DNA of 57,501 bases from an uncultured Flavobacteriales bacterium (lineage in GTDB: Bacteria; Bacteroidota; Bacteroidia; Flavobacteriales_G; Salibacteraceae), in contig CAJXZP010000021.1 in NCBI GenBank assembly GCA_913062955.1, positions 1 to 57,501 of the forward strand. The letters run 5' to 3'. Made by a program: the position numbers and the translations under genes. This document shows positions 16,401 to 22,878 of the stretch, piece by piece (position 1 is the first letter of the stretch; each line of letters opens with the position of its first letter). The notes beneath the pieces are model-generated. The model was not told where the DNA came from and did no database searches. It saw only the letters and a list, made by a program, of their open reading frames with translations.

Positions 16401-16699
16401 ACGATTACAGAGTTAATGGTTGGTCAAGAAATCCAAATAAAGGGTTTATTTATGACGCTTCCTATGTAAAATTACGTGAAATTGCCGTTCATTATTCCAT
16501 CCCAAAGAAAACTTTAGAGAAGACATTTATTGCGAATGCTACTATAAGTTTCATTGCTTCCAATTTATGGATTATTCATAAAAACTTACCCCATGCAGAT
16601 CCAGAAGCAGGTTTAGGTTCGGGTAACCTACAAGGATTTCAATCTGGGGTTTTACCTACGACAAGAAACTTTGGTTTTAACTTAAAATTAAACTTCTAG
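13415..16699 (+). CDS. SusC/RagA family TonB-linked outer membrane protein
   Basis: This 1094-residue outer-membrane transporter has a signal peptide ending at 'FATISFAQ' (about 22). A carboxypeptidase-like regulatory domain follows at about 24-100 ('VKGTVTDKDDNSPIPGVTVVIQNTTRGTITDIDGKYEL'), then the SusC-type TonB-box region 'DVVVTALGISREKKALGYS'. The plug runs through 'GRVAGAQVKQSGNFGGSTNIVLRGATSLIGNNQALFVIDGVPLDN' and 'MNVLKGAAATALYGERAANGVIMITTKKG', and a large beta-barrel ends in aromatic 'NFGFNLKLNF'. With the SusD partner downstream it should import a ligand too large for porins. No glycoside hydrolase, peptidase locus or anti-sigma system flanks the pair, so the substrate cannot be inferred. 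Confidence 0.96.
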   Translation: MRNKNYFLLFIGLLFATISFAQVTVKGTVTDKDDNSPIPGVTVVIQNTTRGTITDIDGKYELQLDSLGQTLEFKFVGMQSVTQIVTTTTVNIGMSAGMELQDVVVTALGISREKKALGYSTQKVDGEDLNNVKYDNIVNSMSGRVAGAQVKQSGNFGGSTNIVLRGATSLIGNNQALFVIDGVPLDNTNSNSSYQAQGGGGYDYGNAVSDLNPDDIESMNVLKGAAATALYGERAANGVIMITTKKGSATGKKGIGVTFNSNYTFGKVDKSTFPKYQTNYGAGYGPYYSGADGSDDAGDGGTKAGFEYYDFDGDGTNDYVVPFTEDASFGEKFDGTEVFQWDALHPASPNYMKKTAWQEAENGGITFFETAQSFTNSLALTGGGDKGSFRISYRNLDQKGILPNSQLERNNISFGSSYKATDKLTVSIDANYVNTAATGRNSTGYSDNIMSMYRQWWQTNVDVGTLKSIYENSDQNITWNPNYSYGQGSTNPIYWDNPYWSRHENYQNDVRNRIYGNVSMNYKITSNLSALVRFTLDSYSETREERRAVGSISAPFGVPSAGEVTPADQASGYGRAERNYSESNVDFILTYNKDLNKDLNLNVMAGTNYRKNQLTEIRSSTNGGLIIPGLYSLSNAPSTLTSERDETKAVSSVYGAATFGYKRYLFLDIAMRNDMSSTLGADNRSYFYPAVSGSFVFSEFTKSKAISFGKVRLNYAQVGKAAPWGVTATTYSIPPSFTSPITSANNTENNPDLKPERTNSIEAGLEMYFWNRRLGGDIAVYQTNSKDQIVRAPVSRASGYSSKWINAGEIENKGIEITINAVVMKKKDFQWDIGLNWARNVNKVKSLASGIDNLELGNFQGGVSINAREGESYGAIQGSDYIYKDGEKVIGTDGYYLITETNDQVIGNITPDWTGGITNSFKYKSWAMSFLIDWQKGGDIFSLDQWYGMGTGLYEETDYTNDLGNPVRNPIDDGGGLILDGVKEDGSANDIRVSGNDYRVNGWSRNPNKGFIYDASYVKLREIAVHYSIPKKTLEKTFIANATISFIASNLWIIHKNLPHADPEAGLGSGNLQGFQSGVLPTTRNFGFNLKLNF

Positions 16700-16703
16700 A
16701 AAA

Positions 16704-18146
16704 ATGACTATGAAAAACAAAATAATATTAGGTGGATTAGCATTATTCTCAATGGTATCATGTACCAAGAATTTTGATGACATGAACACCGATAAAAAGA
16801 ATCCTACGGAGGTTGATGGTCAATCCATATATGCTAACGCAGCCAAAATGGCCAATAGGCAAGTGGCACATTTAAATGTTAATTACAATAATCTAAAACT
16901 GTGGTCACAATATTTTACACAAACCACCTATACGGATGAAAGTAATTACGACCTACGAACTCGAAACATTCCAAACCGAGAATGGCAAGTTATGTATCGA
17001 GATGTGCTTCAAGATTTAAAGGAGGCAAAAAAGTTCACCGAACAAGAGTCACCTATTTTGGCAGAAGACGTAATGGCACAACAAAATCGATTAGCAATAA
17101 TCGAAATTATGAGCATTTACTCTTATGAAAGGTTAACTTCAATATTTGGAAATGTACCTTATACAGATGCATTAACGGGGACTAACCTTCCCGCATTTGA
17201 TGACGCACAAACCATATATTCAGATTTATCCACCAGACTGGATGTTGCTATAGCGCAATTAGATGAATCTGGAGCCAGCTTCGATGGCGGATACGACAAT
17301 CTATTCGAAGGAGATGTAGCTAGTTGGAAAAAATTTGCATATGGTTTAAAGCTCAAAATGGGTATTACCATTTCAGATGTTGATCCATCCACTGCTTCTT
17401 CCTTAATATCGGATGCTTGGGACCATGTAATTTCTAGCAATTCAGAAAACGCGAAATTTCACTTCCTAGGAGATCAACCCAATACAAATCCAATTTATGA
17501 GGATTTAGTAATTTCCGGGAGATCTGATTTTGTGGCTGCGAATACAATTATCGACACGATGAATTCCTTAGGTGATCCACGTATTGGAATGTATTATACA
17601 ACGGCACCGGATACCACAGCATATATTGGGGGTGCTTTCGGAGCATCCAACAGTTACGGTGTAAACAGCCATGCTGGAGCAAGCTTGAACGATCCAATGT
17701 TCCCATCCACTATGATGGATTATGCAGAAATGGAGTTCTATAAAGCGGAAGCTATTGAAAAAGGCTTATATGCTGGAACTGCGGAAGATCATTACAACAA
17801 TGGAATAACCGCTTCAATTCTAGATTGGGGAGGTACAGCTGCCGATGCGACCACTTATTTAGCAAATCCGGACGTAGCCTATACTACTGCAACAGGTGAT
17901 TACAAGATGAAAATTGGAACACAAGCTTGGATCGCTTATTTCAACAGGGGCTCGATAGCATGGAATTCCATACGAAGATTGGATGCTCCAGGTTTAAATA
18001 TTGCTGAAAATTCTCAAGAAGATACCCCAAAAAGGTATTCTTACCCAACCAATGAACAAACTTTGAATAGCGCAAATTACTCTTCTGCAGCGTCTGCGAT
18101 AGGAGGGGATTTAAAGTCCACAAGGTTATGGTGGGATGTTAATTAG
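16704..18146 (+). CDS. SusD/RagB-like nutrient-binding outer membrane lipoprotein (SusD-like_2 type)
   Basis: This 480-residue surface lipoprotein acts as the lid or binding partner of the upstream SusC. The signal is MTMKNKIILGGLALFSMVSC (Cys at 20). The mature part begins 'TKNFDDMNTDKKNPTEVD', typical of the SusD-like_2 branch rather than classical starch SusD. Helical TPR-like segments follow ('WQVMYRDVLQDLKEAKKFTE', 'YERLTSIFGNVPYTDAL', 'FAYGLKLKMGITISDVD'), then the late 'AEMEFYKAEAIEKGLYAGTAEDHYNNGI'. The start may instead be the second ATG at 16710. It lies 4 bases after the SusC stop, and a strong terminator follows. Confidence 0.95.
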   Translation: MTMKNKIILGGLALFSMVSCTKNFDDMNTDKKNPTEVDGQSIYANAAKMANRQVAHLNVNYNNLKLWSQYFTQTTYTDESNYDLRTRNIPNREWQVMYRDVLQDLKEAKKFTEQESPILAEDVMAQQNRLAIIEIMSIYSYERLTSIFGNVPYTDALTGTNLPAFDDAQTIYSDLSTRLDVAIAQLDESGASFDGGYDNLFEGDVASWKKFAYGLKLKMGITISDVDPSTASSLISDAWDHVISSNSENAKFHFLGDQPNTNPIYEDLVISGRSDFVAANTIIDTMNSLGDPRIGMYYTTAPDTTAYIGGAFGASNSYGVNSHAGASLNDPMFPSTMMDYAEMEFYKAEAIEKGLYAGTAEDHYNNGITASILDWGGTAADATTYLANPDVAYTTATGDYKMKIGTQAWIAYFNRGSIAWNSIRRLDAPGLNIAENSQEDTPKRYSYPTNEQTLNSANYSSAASAIGGDLKSTRLWWDVN

Positions 18147-18162
18147 CCAATCCTTATAACAT

Positions 18163-18194
18163 AAAAAAGGCCGTTCAAATGAACGGCCTTTTTT
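18163..18194. terminator. Bidirectional intrinsic terminator after susD
   Basis: AAAAAAGGCCGTTC and GAACGGCCTTTTTT form a perfect 14-bp stem with an AAAT loop. The T run gives a classic terminator for the SusCD operon on the plus strand. By symmetry it also serves RNA coming from the tRNA-Leu gene on the minus strand. Confidence 0.93.
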
Positions 18195-18195
18195 G

Positions 18196-18279
18196 TACCC
18201 CGGGGGGGAATCGAACCCCCACTCCCTTGCAGGAACTGGATTTTGAATCCAGCGCGTCTACCAGTTCCGCCACCGGGGC
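18196..18279 (-). tRNA. tRNA-Leu (anticodon CAA)
   Basis: The minus strand folds as a class II tRNA. The acceptor GCCCCGG pairs with CCGGGGT, the anticodon stem is CTGGA/TCCAG, and the loop TTCAAAA gives anticodon CAA (UUG codon). A long variable arm follows, then a T arm of GGGGG TTCGATT CCCCC. The discriminator is A, as expected for leucine. CCA is not encoded. Confidence 0.95.
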
Positions 18280-18438
18280 ATAAAAAGAATAAAGTTTCTA
18301 TTCTTGATCTGGTAAAGACAGCGCAAATGTACTATTCATTTTAAACTTTCACCTCTTTTTTTTTACAGAATTGAAAAAAAGTCAATAAAATCAGGTGTTT
18401 ATGAAATTGAAAAAACAAAAAACAAGTAGACGTAATTA

Positions 18439-18471
18439 TTTGGAAAAGTGATGATTATTTAATTAAATTTG
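18439..18471 (+). promoter_or_regulatory. Predicted promoter of prs
   Basis: TTTG (18439-18442) and TAAATTTG (18464-18471) are 21 bases apart, a good Bacteroidota promoter match. The -7 ends 26 bases before the GTG start of prs. Confidence 0.65.
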
Positions 18472-18497
18472 CAGCCCTTTTTCAAGCAGGATATAAC

Positions 18498-19433
18498 GTG
18501 GGAGACAGATTAAAATTTTTTACAGGCAACGCAGACAAGAATTTAGCAGCAAAAATTGCTAAAGCTTATGGATCTGGTTTAGGGGATGTTTCCATTCCTC
18601 AATTTAGTGATGGTGAGTACACTACGTACTTCAACGAAACGGTTCGTGGCCAAGATGTATTTATTATCCAATCTACCAATCCACCGGTAGATAATTTAAT
18701 GGAGACCTTGCTTATGATTGATGCTGCTAAACGCGCATCGGCAAGACAGATCATTGCGGTTTTGCCCTATTTTGGATTTGCACGTCAAGACCGGAAGGAT
18801 AAACCTCGTGTGGCTATTGGATCTAAGCTGGTAGCAAACTTATTAACTGCTGCAGGAGTAACCAGAGTCATGACAATGGATTTACATGCCGATCAGATCC
18901 AAGGATTTTTTGAGGTTCCTGTAGATCATTTATATGCATCGAGTATATTTTTACCATATATCAAAGAAAACTATAATCTCGAGAATTTGGTCATGGCTGC
19001 ACCAGATACCGGAGGAACAAAAAGAGCCAATGCCTATTCAAAATATTTAGGTTTAGAAATGGCTATTTGTTACAAACAAAGAAGTGAAGCCAACAAAATT
19101 GATAATATGTTAGTGATTGGTGATGTCGCAGGTAAAGACATGCTAATCGTGGATGATATTATTGATACAGCCGGAACAATTTGTAAAGCGGCAGAATTAA
19201 TGATGGAACAGGGAGCTAAAAGTGTGAGTGCGATGTGTACTCATGCCGTACTTTCGGGACCCGCATATGAAAGAATAAACAACTCTGCAATAAAGGAATT
19301 AATCGTAACAGATACCATTGCTTTAAAACAGAAATCAGATAAAATAAAAGTTTTAACAGTTGCAAATTTATTTGCTGAAGTTATTCGTAATGTAGAAAAT
19401 CACGAATCCATCAGCAGTAATTTTATAGTATAG
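18498..19433 (+). CDS. prs: Ribose-phosphate pyrophosphokinase
   Basis: Prs makes PRPP from ribose-5-phosphate and ATP for nucleotide, His, Trp and NAD synthesis. It has 311 residues. Characteristic parts are 'FSDGEYTTYFNETVRGQDVFIIQST', 'RASARQIIAVLPYFGFARQDRKDKPR' (flexible loop and ATP site), 'MTMDLHADQIQGFFEVPVDHLYA' and the PRPP loop 'MLIVDDIIDTAGTI'. The start is a GTG at 18498; no in-frame ATG lies between the promoter and this codon. rplY follows 15 bases later and pth after it, a common grouping in Bacteroidota. Confidence 0.97.
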   Translation: MGDRLKFFTGNADKNLAAKIAKAYGSGLGDVSIPQFSDGEYTTYFNETVRGQDVFIIQSTNPPVDNLMETLLMIDAAKRASARQIIAVLPYFGFARQDRKDKPRVAIGSKLVANLLTAAGVTRVMTMDLHADQIQGFFEVPVDHLYASSIFLPYIKENYNLENLVMAAPDTGGTKRANAYSKYLGLEMAICYKQRSEANKIDNMLVIGDVAGKDMLIVDDIIDTAGTICKAAELMMEQGAKSVSAMCTHAVLSGPAYERINNSAIKELIVTDTIALKQKSDKIKVLTVANLFAEVIRNVENHESISSNFIV

Positions 19434-19448
19434 AAACAATCACGTAGA

Positions 19449-20054
19449 ATGAAAACAATATCAATTACAGGTGCTCTAAGAGCAGAATTGGGAAAAATAG
19501 GAGCTAAAGAAGCTAGAAAAAACGAATTAGTACCATGTGTAATGTATGGAGGGGGTAAATCGGTAAACTTTACTATTGATAGAAAGTCTTTCGATAAGAT
19601 CATCTACACAGCGCATGTTTACAATGTAGTAATTACAGTAGACGGAACGGAATACAGTACTACTTTAAAAGAAGCTCAATTTCATCCCGTAACAGACGCT
19701 GCAATTCATGCTGACTTCATTATTCTTGAAGAAGGTAAAGATGTATTTGTATCCTTACCTGTAGCTTTAGCAGGAGATTCAATCGGTGTAAAAAATGGTG
19801 GTAAATTACGTACCCCATTAAGAAAATTAAAAGTATCTGGATTATTAGCTAGTATTCCAGAAGCGATAGAAATTGAGATTTCTGAACTAAGAATTGGACA
19901 ATCTATTAAGGTTGGAACAATGGACGTGGAAGGATTGTCATTTTTAGATCCAGAATCAAACGTAATTGTAGCTGTGAAAAGAGCTCGTGGATCGGTTGAT
20001 GAGGCTGAAGAAGAAGGGGAAGCTACTACAGAAGGAGCTGAAGCAGAAGCTTAA
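19449..20054 (+). CDS. rplY: 50S ribosomal protein L25/general stress protein Ctc
   Basis: This is the long (Ctc) form of ribosomal protein L25, which binds 5S rRNA. It has 201 residues: an N-terminal L25 domain (1-90: 'ITGALRAELGKIGAKEARKNELVPCVMYGGGKSVNF', 'FHPVTDAAIHADFIIL') and a C-terminal TL5/Ctc beta domain (to about 180). It ends in an acidic low-complexity tail rich in E, A and G. It sits between prs and pth with gaps of 15 and 8 bases, so it is probably co-transcribed with both. Confidence 0.96.
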   Translation: MKTISITGALRAELGKIGAKEARKNELVPCVMYGGGKSVNFTIDRKSFDKIIYTAHVYNVVITVDGTEYSTTLKEAQFHPVTDAAIHADFIILEEGKDVFVSLPVALAGDSIGVKNGGKLRTPLRKLKVSGLLASIPEAIEIEISELRIGQSIKVGTMDVEGLSFLDPESNVIVAVKRARGSVDEAEEEGEATTEGAEAEA

Positions 20055-20062
20055 GATACATC

Positions 20063-20626
20063 ATGAAATACCTTGTATTTGGGTTAGGGAACATCGGTTC
20101 TGAATATACAGAGACAAGACATAATATAGGATTTAAGATACTCGATGGACTCGTTCGTTCATCGGGTATTTTTTTTGAATCAGATAAACTAGCCTCTAAA
20201 GCTATTGTCAAGTTTAAAGGGCGCCAATTAATCTTACTAAAACCCTCCACCTACATGAACTTAAGTGGCAAATCGGTTAATTATTGGATGCAAAAGGAAA
20301 AAGTTCCAATTGAAAGAGTTCTAATACTTACGGATGACCTTGCTTTACCCTTTGGTAAGCTCAGGTTACGCGGTAAAGGTTCTGATGGTGGACATAATGG
20401 TCTTAAAAGCATCAATGAGATCTTAGGAAATAACAAATACGCCCGATTAAGATTTGGAGTTGGTAGTGAATTTAACCCCGGGTCACAAGTAAATTATGTT
20501 TTAGGAAACTGGAGTACTGAAGAACAAAAGCAAATGGACGAAAGAATAGAAACCTGTTCGGAACTTATCAAATCATTCGCTAGTGTAGGACTAGGCTCAA
20601 CCATGAGTAATTTCAATAATAAATAG
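20063..20626 (+). CDS. pth: Peptidyl-tRNA hydrolase
   Basis: Pth releases tRNA from peptidyl-tRNAs dropped by stalled ribosomes. The 187-residue length is normal. The catalytic motifs are all visible: 'FGLGNIGSEYTETRHNIGF' (Asn near 9, catalytic His near 20), 'KPSTYMNLSGKSV' (Asn in TYMN) and 'LTDDLALPFGKLRLRGKGSDGGHNGLKSI' (Asp and the GGHNG loop). It follows rplY by 8 bases. Its stop codon is inside the stem of a hairpin (20621-20678) that separates it from the convergent gene downstream. Confidence 0.97.
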   Translation: MKYLVFGLGNIGSEYTETRHNIGFKILDGLVRSSGIFFESDKLASKAIVKFKGRQLILLKPSTYMNLSGKSVNYWMQKEKVPIERVLILTDDLALPFGKLRLRGKGSDGGHNGLKSINEILGNNKYARLRFGVGSEFNPGSQVNYVLGNWSTEEQKQMDERIETCSELIKSFASVGLGSTMSNFNNK

Positions 20627-20678
20627 TCAGGTTCTACGTCCTTACCTACTTGATCGGGTAGAATGGCCTGATCTATTT
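20621..20678. terminator. Imperfect hairpin between convergent pth and the coiled-coil gene
   Basis: Left arm AAATAGTCAGG plus TTCTAC (20621-20636) pairs with GTAGAA and CCTGATCTATTT (20658-20678), with one bulge and a three-base internal mismatch. The stem includes the pth stop codon and the last codons of the minus-strand gene. It is probably a two-way terminator. Confidence 0.5.
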
Positions 20679-21584
20679 CAAAATCATTGAAGCCGCACCA
20701 ATTTCGTACCCTTCCATATATGCTTTCACGAAGTATTCACCCGGAGACAACCCATTTATCACATCCCAATACATACATAGGTCCAAAGGTTTATTTTCAT
20801 AATTCACTTCTTTTTTAACACTATATAAAACTTTCGAGCCTTCAAAATTAAAGGTATTGGAATTATCTGACCGCTCTGCGAGAACCGTTCCTTCCGGAGT
20901 CATAATCCTCAAATAAACCATTTTCTTACCCGGTTCTGCAATCTCATTTTTATCAATAGTAAAGCAGGCTTTGATTTTTTCAGTATTACTCGCTCTAGTG
21001 GTTTCCTTATGCACCGTATTCCGTTTTACTCTTTGTCCATAAACAATAAAGTTAAGTGCAGCTAACTTGGCCCCTAATTTCACCTTGTCCTGTAACTCCG
21101 AGTTATTTTCCTTTAATTGGTCGTTTTCTTTTTCCTTCACTCCTAAGGCTCCTTTAACCGATATATTTTCAGCCCGCAGTACCACATTCTCTGTATTTAA
21201 AGAATCTATGGTCCGAACATATCCCTTCATAATTTCCCGCAAGGTAGAAGCCTCTTTTTTTAATTTATAAATGGACCAATTATATTTCTTAGCATCCGCC
21301 ATCAATTTATCCACCTTTCCTTTTTGATCAATTAGCTCCACATTAATAGAATCGTTATTGGTCATTAACGAATCATATTCACCTGCCATTAATTTCAAAT
21401 CAGACATGACTTCCAATCTCTCACCCTCAGAATCATCAAATGAAACGCCACAATCGGCCAGTTTCCTCTTTAAATTACTATTCTCGTTTACCAGAAAAAT
21501 TCCAATACCCGATAACAAGACTAAAAGCCCTATTAAAACATATTGCACGATGATTTTTTTTTGGGTATCTCCCTGATTTTCCAT
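20673..21584 (-). CDS. Membrane-anchored coiled-coil protein conserved in Bacteroidota, function unknown
   Basis: From 21584 the protein has 303 residues. It has one N-terminal membrane helix (about 11-33, 'IIVQYVLIGLLVLLSGIGIFLV'). A long coiled coil follows (about 35-170, with 'SIYKLKKEASTLREIMKGYVRTIDSLN'), then a globular beta-rich C-terminal domain ('IKACFTIDKNEIAEPGKKMVYLRIMTPEG' through 'LSPGEYFVKAYMEGYEIGAAS'). The protein is probably inner-membrane anchored with the bulk outside the membrane. Similar proteins in Flavobacteriales are sometimes labelled as ParA-like; there is no Walker motif here to support that. The upstream ATG at 21608 lies in the -7 element, so 21584 is the likely start. 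Confidence 0.85.
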   Translation of the reverse strand: MENQGDTQKKIIVQYVLIGLLVLLSGIGIFLVNENSNLKRKLADCGVSFDDSEGERLEVMSDLKLMAGEYDSLMTNNDSINVELIDQKGKVDKLMADAKKYNWSIYKLKKEASTLREIMKGYVRTIDSLNTENVVLRAENISVKGALGVKEKENDQLKENNSELQDKVKLGAKLAALNFIVYGQRVKRNTVHKETTRASNTEKIKACFTIDKNEIAEPGKKMVYLRIMTPEGTVLAERSDNSNTFNFEGSKVLYSVKKEVNYENKPLDLCMYWDVINGLSPGEYFVKAYMEGYEIGAASMILK

Positions 21585-21591
21585 ACTTTTA
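21560..21591 (+). promoter_or_regulatory. Predicted comF promoter, giving a nearly leaderless mRNA
   Basis: TTTG (21560-21563) and TACTTTTA (21584-21591, one mismatch to TAnnTTTG) are 20 bases apart. Expected initiation near 21597-21599 would put the start site almost at the comF ATG (21600). Confidence 0.4.
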
Positions 21592-21599
21592 ATCCAATT

Positions 21600-22322
21600 A
21601 TGGCCCAAAAGTATTGCAAACCGAACTATTTTAATACTCTTTTAACGGATTTTATCGCTTTACTCTATCCAGAGATTTGCATTGGCTGTGGAAACGTATT
21701 AAAACAATCGGAGCACTTAATTTGCATCGCCTGTTCCTTGGACATGCCACGGACCTACTATGAAAAACATCGAAACACCCCCATAGAAAAGCTATTTTGG
21801 TACAAAACAGACATCCACGAAGCTACTTCTGCCTATTTCTTTACAAAAAAAAGTAGAATTCAACAAATGGTACACTCCTTTAAATATCGAGGAAATAAAG
21901 ACGCTGCTTTCGTCTTGGGTGAGAAAATGGGAATCATATTAAAAGAAAGCCCACGCTTTAACCAATTGGATTGTATCATTCCAGTCCCCTTACACCCCAA
22001 GAAAATGAAAATTAGAGGTTACAATCAAGCAGAAATATTAGCACAGGGCGTTTCCTCCGTACTGGACATCCCCTTAGAATTGAACACCTTAAAAAGAAAA
22101 AACCATAATAACACCCAAACAAATAAAGGACTTTTTAATAGGTGGACGAATGTTAATTCCATTTTTTGCATTGAAAACCCTCAGAAAATAGCTAATAAAC
22201 ACGTGCTTTTGATAGATGATGTAATTACATCAGGATCTACTATTGAAGCGTGTGCGCAACAAGTATTGACCGTTACCAATACAAAAGTGAGTATAGCCAC
22301 ACTAGCCATTGCCACAGGATAG
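21600..22322 (+). CDS. comF: ComF family protein (phosphoribosyltransferase-like)
   Basis: This 240-residue protein has the ComF layout. An N-terminal zinc-finger-like region carries cysteines at 27, 30, 42 and 45 ('CIGCGNVL ... CIACSLDMP'). Then come 'MVHSFKYRGNKDAAFVLGEKMG' and 'IIPVPLHPKKMKIRGYNQAEILAQGV', with the PRPP-binding motif 'HVLLIDDVITSGSTIEAC' near 200. ComF is linked to DNA uptake and natural transformation in several bacteria; whether that holds here is unknown. The ATG at 21600 is preferred over an in-frame ATG at 21543, which would add residues antisense to the neighbour's N-terminus and absent from the family. Confidence 0.93.
   Translation: MAQKYCKPNYFNTLLTDFIALLYPEICIGCGNVLKQSEHLICIACSLDMPRTYYEKHRNTPIEKLFWYKTDIHEATSAYFFTKKSRIQQMVHSFKYRGNKDAAFVLGEKMGIILKESPRFNQLDCIIPVPLHPKKMKIRGYNQAEILAQGVSSVLDIPLELNTLKRKNHNNTQTNKGLFNRWTNVNSIFCIENPQKIANKHVLLIDDVITSGSTIEACAQQVLTVTNTKVSIATLAIATG
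21606..21613 (-). promoter_or_regulatory. Predicted -7 element of the coiled-coil gene, inside comF
   Basis: The minus strand reads TACTTTTG, exact TAnnTTTG, 21 bases before the ATG at 21584. It lies within the third to fifth codons of comF. Confidence 0.45.
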
Positions 22323-22379
22323 CACAATAAAATAACATCTCTTATATTAAATAGTATTAACCCAAGAAGAGCATGTAGC

Positions 22380-22387
22380 TATATTTG
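22380..22387 (+). promoter_or_regulatory. TAnnTTTG element immediately before the fRMsr gene
   Basis: TATATTTG is an exact -7 match but ends only 4 bases before the ATG at 22392. If it is used, the mRNA would be leaderless or begin slightly inside the gene. It may also be a chance match. Confidence 0.3.
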
Positions 22388-22391
22388 CACC

Positions 22392-22877
22392 ATGGCCGAA
22401 GATTTAAACATTTCAACAAGCAGTAAGGAGGAAGCTTTTCAAACGCTCCTTCCCCAACTACGGAGCCTCGTATCTGGAGAACCAAATATCATCGCAAATC
22501 TAGCCAACATGGCCAGTGCTATAAAAATGACCTTTGATCATTTATGGGTAGGTTTTTATATCGTAGAAAATGAAGAACTCGTTTTAGGCCCATTTCAAGG
22601 ACCAATTGCCTGCACACGAATTGCGAAAGGAAAGGGTATTTGCGGAACTTCTTGGGAACAAGCTGAAACCCTAATCGTCAAAGACGTCACCCAATTTGAT
22701 GGTCATATTGCCTGTAGTTCCGAAAGTAATTCTGAAATTGTAGTCCCTATATATACAAAAGGAGGTGGCATTTTTGGTGTTTTAGATGTGGATAGTCATC
22801 AACTAAATTCTTTTGACGTAACAGACAAACACTACTTTGAACAAATAGCACGATTAATAACCGACTCTATTGCTTAA
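22392..22877 (+). CDS. Free methionine-R-sulfoxide reductase (GAF domain)
   Basis: This 161-residue single-GAF-domain protein is of the fRMsr (YebR) type, which reduces free methionine-(R)-sulfoxide. Three cysteines at 74, 84 and 108 have the same 10- and 24-residue spacing as catalytic and resolving Cys 84, 94 and 118 of E. coli YebR. 'VGFYIVENEELVLGPFQGPIACTRIAKGKGICGTSWE' and 'HIACSSESNSEIVVPIYTKGG' are family hallmarks. It is cytoplasmic and NADPH/thioredoxin-dependent by analogy. The stop codon is followed after one base by the next ATG (22879). Confidence 0.94.
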   Translation: MAEDLNISTSSKEEAFQTLLPQLRSLVSGEPNIIANLANMASAIKMTFDHLWVGFYIVENEELVLGPFQGPIACTRIAKGKGICGTSWEQAETLIVKDVTQFDGHIACSSESNSEIVVPIYTKGGGIFGVLDVDSHQLNSFDVTDKHYFEQIARLITDSIA

Positions 22878-22878
22878 C

